Of a stretch of 64,000 nucleotides of DNA, positions 57,101 to 64,000 are shown piece after piece. The position numbers and the translations under genes are program-made. Position 1 is the first letter of the stretch. Each line of letters starts with the position of its first letter. Location: assembly GCA_905221615.1 (NCBI GenBank), contig CAJNDT010004935.1, forward strand, positions 424,501 through 488,500. The letters are read 5' to 3'. The notes below the pieces were generated by a model, which saw only the letters and a program-made list of their open reading frames with translations, was not told where the DNA came from and did not search any database. The stretch is from Symbiodinium sp. CCMP2592 (lineage: Eukaryota > Sar > Dinophyceae > Suessiales > Symbiodiniaceae).

Positions 57101-57642
57101 ATGACGCCGTCCGCTCGGCTTGTGTCGTGAACAGCCGGCTGCGTGGCAGCGCCTTGCTTGGGGCGTTGCCCTGAAGTGGCTTTACCTTTAGGTGCTCGAG
57201 CAGCCCCTTTTGTGGCGGAGCTTACGCAGTGCCAGCCTTCGACATCAAATTCTGCTGTCTCACTCCAGTGGGTTTCCTGAAGGACAAGAATGTCACAGAC
57301 TGACTTGGCCTCCGTGCGAAGCCATGTCTTCACTTCTGCCCATTGTTGCATGCCAAGGTGCCCTGCATTCCAGGAAAGAACACGAAGAGACTTGCTGGCA
57401 CGACCGCCTCTCGGGCGCGAGCGGAAACTGGCGGAGAAACCTGAGGGACCTGAAGGAGAAATCGTGGAGCTAGGCTGCACTGGGAGGGGGGGAGGGGAGG
57501 GCGGGGTGAGTCCACTGCGACGCAGATGTTCAGGCGTCAACGTACCATTCCGGTACGGGATGCTTTCTTGTGTTCTATGAACCTTATTGCAAGCATTGCG
57601 AAAGGCCTTCTTGCGAATGCTCTCAAATGAATGCTGGTGCAT
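54181..57642 (-). CDS. LINE element 2 endonuclease/reverse transcriptase (1153 aa)
   Basis: Intact ATG-started ORF. A Pro/Ser-rich N terminus (1-85) precedes the AP endonuclease (about 86-360): VLSWNAGH, LVLQETHWS, LLAGDFNARL, SQIDFLLTS and RGGHLPVL. The linker is helical and basic. The RT spans about 590-900: LCFIPKPNKP, LRPLGIIRPDGKG, ALDLSQAFDMV (motif A), GIKQGCKLAPTRF (motif B), GYADDLTVH (motif C) and FKYLGVMLSY. A C2H2 finger (CPTCAQAF...HQARKH) lies at 1106-1127, and the end is GLPKCAA. All catalytic Asp residues and endonuclease residues are present, so target-primed reverse transcription is plausible. In element 1 the equivalent of GLPKC continues directly as GMPQCRYC, which suggests the stop here may result from a frameshift into the following USP ORF. 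Confidence 0.92.
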   Translation of the reverse strand: MHQHSFESIRKKAFRNACNKVHRTQESIPYRNGTLTPEHLRRSGLTPPSPPPLPVQPSSTISPSGPSGFSASFRSRPRGGRASKSLRVLSWNAGHLGMQQWAEVKTWLRTEAKSVCDILVLQETHWSETAEFDVEGWHCVSSATKGAARAPKGKATSGQRPKQGAATQPAVHDTSRADGVMVLLSPQIDKKKIRWREQRRGRLIQVIFPWLGARVHVLAVYQHAWSSKKTPQQNKDDRSHLLRDLSAAIRAIPARDTFLLAGDFNARLTPQEGLVGQCSTKPEQTQMQDESFQALVSSHRLVALNTWSSGAGHTFFLNGQGSQIDFLLTSEASAKGLAKQSRPCKDLQLGKWKRGGHLPVLAQLRPTQHWNLPKPTCPSTTFHKEALETAVRSGLPIAGRMQDWVGQRLSSRTHTPDEVNQVLLEASALFFPKPRPQQAPETAQHRATLRMWSRVAHIRSLHEDSITTLSDLDQSLEDLNRWHKQALYLAKKERHRAFQAEVDEACARHDSYIAHKTLKKLRPWEPQTKAQLQGPDGLLLDSTSELRLLRDHVEQVFARHPPLAHQVDSLPEIPAGLLAKHIGSIRPHKAVPQGSAPAAAWRLCSAAAGEALAASLQSRGQRPLPAAEVLQPPLKDADLCFIPKPNKPATKPGNLRPLGIIRPDGKGLAGACRDQLSPYTADYLRGLPQFAYQPHRGLSDALSRVVGHVTQVRNNCQEARRTRHQLHSGRTRPQLVGGICFALDLSQAFDMVSRTDLLSTLQEAGVPQDLIDLVASLHAGSAYTFRTQGEKDTVQSTAGIKQGCKLAPTRFSMLTGTIFRELIALVGVRAVVDYLTGYADDLTVHRDIHSMEDLDRAHALIEQLLQLVRRHGFAVNGAKCTVMVKLEGQQAQRAISKHTYWRTAPDGTRHKMWRLGESKSHEGFPLVTSFKYLGVMLSYSNFEKATLKFRLQEGNVKLQQVRRFVHNRRTAGPASRLHIWHSTVWATVASGLVDVGLTLETAKLLRAWHARKIRAVLNKPAHLTHISTADLYASHEIMDPVRKLQARQANRVKRLGARRRKTPAGDISLTQRALLQAEALSTSYADVLQQLSKDTSQQEAPPSFVCPTCAQAFDTEVGLRTHQARKHPGSVIRYVPRGFSHTLSVGGLPKCAA

Positions 57643-57940
57643 TGGCGATTGCGCCGTCCGCTAGTTTCGCCGGAAAGAGAGAACTCGAACCGACTCCTTT
57701 CACCCTGCGGAAAAGGTGAAAACCACTACCGCTTACCTCATGCCAAGGTTGTATAACTGCAGACAGAGGCCCGGGAATTGGGACCCGGTAGATCACAGCG
57801 ACACGCGGCTCCGGGAACAGCTATGGCTCAGTAAGAGGACGGTCCCTTAAGCTTCGCAGAAGGGGCACGTTGCGAGCCTCTAGCGTTGGTACCCAGAGCC
57901 TTGTTAGCAAAGCTACACAGCCTACTGTGATCCATAGCGG

Positions 57941-58010
57941 CTACTACTACTACTACAACTACAACAACAACAACAACTACTACTACTACTACTGCTACTA
58001 CTACTACTAT
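57941..58010. repeat. (ACT)n/(ACA)n microsatellite
   Basis: CTACTACTAC with a CAACAA block. It lies on the 5' side of LINE element 2, about 300 bp from its first ATG. Confidence 0.9.
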
Positions 58011-58039
58011 GGCTATGCTATTGCTACTACTGCCACTAC

Positions 58040-59080
58040 CGCTACCACCACGACCACTGCCACGACCTGCTGGCACAGCTTAAGCGCTGCTGCTTCTGCT
58101 TCTGCTATTGTTACTCTACTGCCACAGCCACTGCTACTCCTACTCCTGCTCTGCCCCCTCTCCTACTCCTACAGCTGCTACTACGACTACGACTACTTAT
58201 ACTACGACGACGACTACACTCCTGTTGATGCTACTGCTACTGCTGCTGCCACAATCACTGCCACTGCCGCTGCATCTAATTCTGAGACTGATACCGAGAC
58301 CGACACTAATACTGGTACGAATACTACCACTAATGCCAGTACCTACTACTTCCACTACCTTACTTCCTACCTGCCTACTACTGCTATCGCTCCTATCCTT
58401 CATCATAATATTGGCCAGAGCACTGCCGTCTTCCAGAATTTGGAACCTGGGCTGTGGCTGGCAACCTTTTGGTGCTTCATTAATTTCGTCCGATGGGTTG
58501 AGGATTTCGGCACAGGACACGTGCTTATTACATCGGCCGCCCATGCTGCTAACTCTTGTTTGCCTTGCATCCTCGTAGTGCCACTATTGTCCGTTGCCGG
58601 CAAAACGGATACGCAGTGCTTACTCCGCTGAGTCGTGCCAGTACTGGTAGTCCTGACAGCATCCGGCCGGTTTACGTGCAGTACCTTCAGTGGCAAACTC
58701 CGGACACTTTACCTTGTTTTCAATCTAACTTGGAGCCCTGGACTCGAAAAATTGCCCTGACTTCACTACATTGAATAGCTATCTCTCCCTCTCTGTCCCG
58801 GTGTGAGTTCGGCGGCAAGTGACAATATCAGGCAGGCACGTAACGAGAAGCGGTCTTCCCCAAAAGCCTACAATTCAGGCGGGCATAGAGGCCCAAACTC
58901 CGAAGTCGGAAGCCAAGCGCCGACACGAGGCTCCTCCTTCTGCATGCCTTTGCTGCTACCCATGGGCGCACTCGATCGGATTGTGACTGCAGCTCCTGGA
59001 GTAAGCGGCGACCACCGTTTTCAATATTAGCAGTACTAGTACTGCTGCTGGTAGTCGTGCACGTGCTGCTGCTGCATACT
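58040..59080. other. Triplet-biased sequence grading into unique DNA; no gene recognised
   Basis: Degenerate CTG, CTA and ACT triplets continue to about 58360. The rest shows no supportable exon. Confidence 0.5.
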
Positions 59081-59091
59081 GAACCTGTTCT

Positions 59092-59204
59092 TGCTGCTAC
59101 TGCTACTGCTACTGCTACTGCTACTGCTACTGCTACTGCTACTGCTACTGCTACTACTACTACTACTCCTACTCCTACTCCTACTCCTACTCCTACTCCT
59201 ACTC

Positions 59205-59240
<36 letters not shown>

Positions 59241-59340
59241 CTACTCCTACTCCTACTCCTACTCCTACTCCTACTACCACTACTCCTACCTCTACTTCTA
59301 CTACGACCACTACCACTACTAGTACTGCTGCTGCTGCTGC
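59092..59340. repeat. (CTACTG)n - (CTACTC)n array
   Basis: Successive blocks of CTACTG, CTA, CTACTC, CTA and CTACTC again, ending in (CTG)n. Poly-Leu and Ala/Thr frames over it are by-products. Confidence 0.95.
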
Positions 59341-60239
59341 TGCCAACATCGCCGCTACCCTTTGGCTACGATGATGATGCCATAGATCATCCTCACGTGC
59401 CCACAGGCCCTCCAGTCCCGACCCTTCTAAGAATACCAAGCCCAACTTGGTTTTGCGCCTTCAAACTTCTGGGAAGCCCGGCTAAAAGCCGTTGGCCCTA
59501 TTCTGGGAATCCGAAGCCCGTGCAAAGACCTCTTTGCATCGACAGAAGCCTGAGGCTCCCGGCTTCCCCCCTGCATCAGCTCTGCGTCAGCCTCCGCTGA
59601 GGCTCTGGGACGTTGATGGACATTGTATGGTTTTGGGTTTGGGTCTCTGGCTGTCTTTTTCTATTCCCCTGCCTCCCTCGCGCCTCTCGATTGAAGTTTA
59701 GACAAGTAGGCTTTGTCACTACTTGGACAGGATTCCAGACTCAAGGATTAAAAGCAGAGCTTCCAGTTTTAGTTGCAGAAGCTCATGCGGGTTTCTCCAA
59801 ATGGCGGTGTGGCTCAAGCATACAGCACAACGAATTCGGCAGAACTACTTTGGTTTTGCGCTGCCTTGAAGAGAACTCCTGATTTGTTAAACTCCTTGTG
59901 CTCGGCGGTAGACCAAACAGGCTCAATGAGACAGCCTGGTGTTGACTATAGTTTTGACAAAGAAAGGCACACTAATACCATCCACCAGCACCTGGCACCA
60001 TCACAAAGCCTTCTGCCGAAAAAGCCGGACCTCTTACAACAAATCAACGGCAATGTCGGCCATGCATAGATCCTAATGCCCACTGTAGACTACGTTCCCG
60101 CCGCCATAGGGTTCAGGCTTCGCTGAGGGTGAATGCCTGGTAGCTAGGCCGCGAAGGCATACAATGGAGGTGTGAAGCTGCGATAGGGCTCGAGAAACCT
60201 GACACTTCAAGACATTAATCATTGAATCTGACTCTTTCT

Positions 60240-60822
60240 AGGTTTAAGTCTGGATTCAGGCCAAGCTGCACTCCAGTCGTTGAAGGAACCGACGATGTAC
60301 AAAGGAGGGGTGGCAGAGACAGTCAGCTCCTGACACACACACGTGGGAGTTTTCTGCTGCTTGCCTCCATTGTCCGCCCCTCTGGACTGATTGGCAATAA
60401 CAACAGTACTGCGGTTGAACTCTCGGTGACAGGCCTGTGGCCTTGACATGCAGGCGTTCCGCACCAGTACAAGTTCATGTAACACAAAATCACACTCGGG
60501 TTCTTTGCGGCTTTGTGTTAGGCAAGGGAGAAAGGGGCTTTTACGAGGCGTGTGGCAAACGATAGTCACAGTGCCAAGAACCCAGGGCACACATCTAAAA
60601 CCAACATCTCTGTTAGAATAGCTTTTGCTCTATAGCCCTAAAGCCGTAAATCTTAGCCTGGATAACCTTATGCACTCGTGACGCATTCGTATGACAGCTG
60701 CCATGATCCCTCAGCTGCCCCCGTCTTTTCAACTCGTCCACATACTCATACAGGGTGAATTTCACATGCCGTGTTTGAGCCCCAACCACCTGCACACGCA
60801 GTGGCCATACTACCGAGCCGGC
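60240..60822 (-). CDS. Possible carbohydrate-binding (CBM20/CBM48-like) protein, two exons (partial)
   Basis: Exon at about 60822-60700, after a TTTCAG|GCC acceptor, reads GSVVWPLRVQVVGAQ, RHVKFTLYEYVDELKRRGQL. A second exon, 60329 to about 60240 after GTCAG|GAG, reads ELTVSATPPLYIVGSFNDWS and AAWPES. The Y-I-V-G-S-F-N-D-W core matches the start of starch/glycogen-binding modules such as CBM20 and CBM48 (AMPK beta type). No further exon of such a module was found. The donor of the first exon is unclear, so linking the two exons is inference. Confidence 0.35.
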
Positions 60823-61289
60823 CTGAAAATCGCTTGAACCCTGAGCTCTGAATCTTGAGCCACCCGCCTCAGTCTCGTTCTCCGATCTCGCGGCTGGCGT
60901 CGGATCCCTGAGAGTCTTCAGGCTCCAGGCGGCGGCGGGGGGCTCTATAGTTCGTGTTTTGGTTACAGGATGTACTTGTATGTATGCATGTATGCATGTA
61001 CATATTGTGTATACATGCACACTCACACACATACATACGAACACATGCACATGTAGTTATGCAAGCTTCAGCTCTTCTTGTTCCATTATCTATATGTCTA
61101 CTTAATTTGGATTCATACACATACGCACGGAAACATACAAAAAGAAATCCATATATATATATATATGTATATACATAGAGAGACAAACGGACAGATGATA
61201 GACAGACAAATAGACAGACAGACTAGATAAACAAACCCATAAACTGGAGAGATTAGTAAACAGTGTGCATACAAATGAACATATTCTTT

Positions 61290-61325
61290 GTGTGTATATA
61301 TATACATATATATATATATATATAC
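61290..61325. repeat. (TA)n microsatellite
   Basis: GTGTATATATATACATATAT-type run. A similar but shorter run lies at 61152-61172. Confidence 0.85.
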
Positions 61326-61442
61326 ATGCCTGCGTAAGTGTAGACCTGTCTGTGTATATAATGTTAGATATGCATATATAAATATTTACATACATGCGCT
61401 CATGCAAAATAAATTTTAGGTTAGTTTGATCTATCTATCGAC

Positions 61443-61443
61443 C

Positions 61444-61490
<47 letters not shown>
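61443..61490. repeat. (CTGT)n microsatellite
   Basis: About eleven CTGT units in an uninterrupted run. Confidence 0.95.
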
Positions 61491-61679
61491 GTCCGTTTGT
61501 CCATTTATCTATCTACCTATCAGTATTTCTTGGGATCCCACCCGGCCTACTAACAGTGACCACAAACAGAAGCACAGAAAGCAGCACCAGCAAAACCGCA
61601 AAAAAAAAACTAGGTAGTGATCACAACCTCCAATTCGGGAATAGAATCAATGAAACATTGGTCGCATGCCATCAACTTC

Positions 61680-61775
61680 GCGCGGAACCCCGAACCCCAA
61701 CCCCCAAGCCTTAAACCCTCAGGAAAACCCTAGGTTTTCAGCCCCAAGCCCGAAGCCCACCCTAAGCCCTAAACC
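61680..61775 (-). repeat. Degenerate CCCTAAA-type telomere-like tract
   Basis: CCCCGAACCCC, CCTTAAACCCTC, CCCTAGG and CCCTAAACC variants in series. Confidence 0.7.
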
Positions 61776-62104
61776 ATCGGCCAGATCTCTGTCATAGCAT
61801 TGCTCGCATTGGACTGGGTGTGGTACAGAACACAGAATGCATCGCTCTTGGGCGGCTTCCGTCAGGATCCAGGCATTGGCTGTAACGACGAATTTAACGC
61901 CCCCAACCTGTTACTGCAGGTCTTTGTTGAGGGGCGTTGCTGAAGGGTTTTTTTGGAGTTGCCTGCCTGCCGGAGCTCCCCGGCCAGGACCCTGGCCAGT
62001 TTGGCCAGTTTCAATTACTCACACTGCCTCAATCAAACTTTTGGAACTTTTGGCCAATTTCGCTGGTGCTCTTTCTTGTGCTTTTCATTACAGTTTTATG
62101 TCAA

Positions 62105-62410
62105 ACCTTGTGCTTTTTCTGGTGCTCGAGATTGTGCTCATGATTGTGCTTTTTCTGGTGCTCGAGATTGTGCTCATGATTGTGCTTTTTCTGGTGCTCC
62201 AGATTGTGCTCACGATTGTGCTTTTTCTGGTGCTCAAAATTGTGCTCATGATTGTGCTTTTTCTGGTGCTCCAGATTGTGCTCATGATTGTGCTTTTTCT
62301 GGTGCTCGAGATTGTGCTCATGCTTGTGCTTTTTCTGGTGTTCCAGATTGTGCTCATGATTGTGCTTTTTCTGGTGCTCAAGATTGTGCTCATGATTGTG
62401 CTTTTTGAAG
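62105..62410. repeat. 36-bp minisatellite, block 1 (about 8 units)
   Basis: The unit is CTTTTTCTGGTGCTCGAG plus ATTGTGCTCATGATTGTG. Units differ mainly at one triplet (CGAG, CCAG or CAAG). Because the unit is a multiple of three, four of the six frames stay open. Confidence 0.95.
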
Positions 62411-62487
62411 TAATTACAATTTAAACGCCAATGATTCGCCTCATGAACTCATACTTGCAGTCATGATGTTCGTCACATTGGGTATCA

Positions 62488-62748
62488 ATCCTTGTGCTTT
62501 TTCTGGTGCTCCAGATTGTGCTCATGATTGTGCTTTTTTGGGTGCTCCAGATTGTGCTCATGATTGTGCTTTTCTGGTGCTCGAGATTGTGCTCATGATT
62601 GTGCTTTTTCGGGTGCTCCAGATTGTGCTCATGATTGTGCTTTTTCTGGTGCTCGAGATTGTGCTCATGATTGTGCTTTTTCTGGTGCTCCAGATTGTGC
62701 TCATGATTGTGCTTTTTCTGGTGCTCGAGATTGTGCTCATGATTGTCC
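62488..62748. repeat. 36-bp minisatellite, block 2 (about 7 units)
   Basis: Same unit as block 1, with one or two single-base length changes near 62535-62575 that shift the frame. It is separated from block 1 by about 78 bp of unique DNA. Confidence 0.95.
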
Positions 62749-62969
62749 TTCCGGACTGCTTCGACGTGCAGCCCGCGCTTGCCAAGCTGCGGCCTGTGCT
62801 TCTTCTGGACAGACCCGGCAGCCGCGCGCCCCACCCCAAACTACCGAGAGCGAAACAGCCCGAGTTTGCGATTCCTGCGGGCCTAGCCTAGGCTTCTTCC
62901 GTACAGACCCGGAAACCCCAGGCCTAAACTCCGAACCCTCAACCTTCAGCCCCGCATCCGGACTCTGAC

Positions 62970-63110
62970 GGGTTTGTCTTAAACCCTAAACCCCAGGGCC
63001 GAAACTCTAAACTCCGAGCCCGAAACCTTGAGCCCCAGGTCCGGACACTGAGACAAGCTTGCCCTAAACTCCAACCCCTGGTCCGAAACACAAAAACCCT
63101 GAGACCCACA
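62970..63110 (-). repeat. Degenerate CCCTAAA-type telomere-like tract
   Basis: CTTAAACCCTAAACCCC, then AACTCTAAACTCCGAGCC and CCCTAAACTCC, grading into non-repetitive sequence. Confidence 0.7.
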
Positions 63111-63656
63111 TTCCAGAAGCCAAATCAGCCCTGACCAAGCCCAAGCCCCAAGCGACGCCAGTACCACGGTGAATGTTTCTGAAAGCGCGATCAGGTTGCT
63201 AAGATTTCATCCAATGGGGCCTTCAAACCCTGGTGCTCATTTCTGCCTGTGTGTTATATAAGGAACCTTTATTTGACTGTTAGTGGGGAGGGTGGGATCC
63301 TAAAGTATTTCGTACTCATCATTTGAGCTTCTTCATGCCTGTCATGCGAGATCGCTCGGTACGTCTGGCACGGAGCACTTGATTCGGAATACCGTTCGAG
63401 GAAAACCAATGCGGAGGCAAATGCTCAGCACAGCTTGGTTAGAATCCAGCGAAGAGGCTCACAGTTTGTGCTGACATCAAACTCTCATGGGCACATGGAT
63501 GTGTAGCTGAGGGGTCATCCCGTTGGTCTTGCTGGGGGATAGGTTCCACTTCACAATGCAGGATAAGCACAGTGGTTCCCAAATCTGGTTACCATCATGA
63601 GTAGCCTTTTGCAACTGGCCTGCTGCGACTCCGCCAGGACGAACACTTGACCACAA

Positions 63657-63962
63657 TCACTTAGTGAGTAAGCGACTCGTGCGCTCAGGCCAAGCATCCG
63701 GAACAATCTCACATGTGACTACGATTTGCCGAAGTTTGAAAAGCTCTGCCGCGACAGTGTGTAAGCATTTCATGTGTACATCATACTGAGTTTGAGTGAC
63801 ACCCACTTGTACGCTGAAAAAATCATGTTCCATGCGCAGATGTAGCAAGCATGCCACAACCGCAAAGGATTGCACGTCGAGACCCAGATGCCAATACTGG
63901 AACCCCTCAATTTCATCCAGCCAAGCAAAAGCCCATCCATCTCCAAACCAAACCATGATCAA
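63657..63962 (-). CDS. Possible C-terminal exon, unrecognised protein
   Basis: The minus strand is open with protein-like sequence: GWAFAWLDEIEGFQYWHLG, LDVQSFAVVACLLHLRMEHD, FFSVQVGVTQTQYDVHMK, then CLHTVAAELFKLRQIVVT, ending SRLLTK and a TGA at 63657-63659. No family is recognised. The upstream exon would lie beyond the window edge. Confidence 0.33.
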   Translation of the reverse strand: MIMVWFGDGWAFAWLDEIEGFQYWHLGLDVQSFAVVACLLHLRMEHDFFSVQVGVTQTQYDVHMKCLHTVAAELFKLRQIVVTCEIVPDAWPERTSRLLTK

Positions 63963-64000
63963 GGAAATATTCCAAACAACCCAGGGAGTAAGGAAACTCT

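Larger units (their letters stand above)
52379..57700 (-). mobile_element. LINE element 2: AP-endonuclease/RT non-LTR retrotransposon with a USP ORF
   Basis: A minus-strand element with two long ORFs, 54181-57642 (endonuclease, RT, zinc finger) and 52752-54191 (zinc fingers, USP-like peptidase), overlapping by 11 bp. It is much better preserved than element 1. RT and endonuclease sequences differ substantially from element 1, so these are separate lineages and not recent copies. The 3' boundary is uncertain: I include the paired hairpins at 52379-52474, but the tail could end sooner or extend to the (ACT)n array at 51793. The 5' end lies between 57643 and the (ACT)n array at 57941. No poly-A tail or target-site duplication was found. 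Confidence 0.85.

Noticed and set aside
62105..62748. CRISPR array
   Set aside because: The 36-bp units are directly adjacent with no spacers, no cas genes are present and the context is eukaryotic.
61953..62891. Cys-rich repeat protein (CAFSGARDCAHD) as a real gene
   Set aside because: Four frames are open because the repeat unit is a multiple of three, and block 2 changes frame. No start, flanking exon or conserved non-repeat domain.

Overview
The window reads as nuclear DNA of a dinoflagellate, probably a Symbiodiniaceae-like alga. This rests on four things seen in the sequence. Multi-exon genes use GC and GA as well as GT 5' splice sites and mostly AG|G acceptors. There are many degenerate TTTAGGG/CCCTAAA telomere-like tracts. 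One gene is tandemly repeated on one strand. Long simple-sequence arrays and large degenerating non-LTR retrotransposons occupy much of the space. No prokaryotic, organellar, rRNA or convincing tRNA feature was seen. Exons were located by conserved peptides, open frames and splice junctions read by eye, so edges may be off by a few bases.

Layout. 0.7-2.6 kb: three small minus-strand exons that join into an MCM7-like N terminus. 2.8-8.8 kb: triplet arrays and sequence with no gene I recognise. 8.8-15.8 kb: a degraded plus-strand LINE (element 1: ORF1, AP endonuclease, reverse transcriptase, zinc fingers, an extra middle domain, and a C-terminal USP-type deubiquitinase-like domain), flanked on both sides by (ACT)n arrays. 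16-27 kb: mostly repeats, with two weak candidate exons. 27-27.7 kb: two foldback palindromes and a telomere-like tract. 28.3-30.1 kb: a minus-strand SNF2-family ATPase, frameshifted and with a degenerate P-loop. 32.0-32.8 kb: three exons of an unrecognised helical protein. 34.3-47.8 kb: three tandem minus-strand paralogues of an eight-exon gene for an RS-domain protein (exons 2-7 identical in length). 49.2 kb: a frameshifted ankyrin-repeat fragment. 52.5-57.7 kb: a better preserved minus-strand LINE (element 2) with an intact 1153-residue endonuclease/RT ORF, then a second ORF with zinc knuckles and a complete USP catalytic triad. 58-64 kb: microsatellites, a carbohydrate-binding-like exon pair, two blocks of a 36-bp minisatellite, and a candidate exon at the right edge.

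The main result is that two clearly different LINEs in the same window both end in a USP (peptidase C19-like) domain preceded by the same zinc-finger/knuckle order. This suggests a retrotransposon lineage that carries its own deubiquitinase. The second result is the tandem RS-protein array, in which orthologous introns of the three copies differ in donor dinucleotide; one intron uses GT, GC and GA in the three copies.
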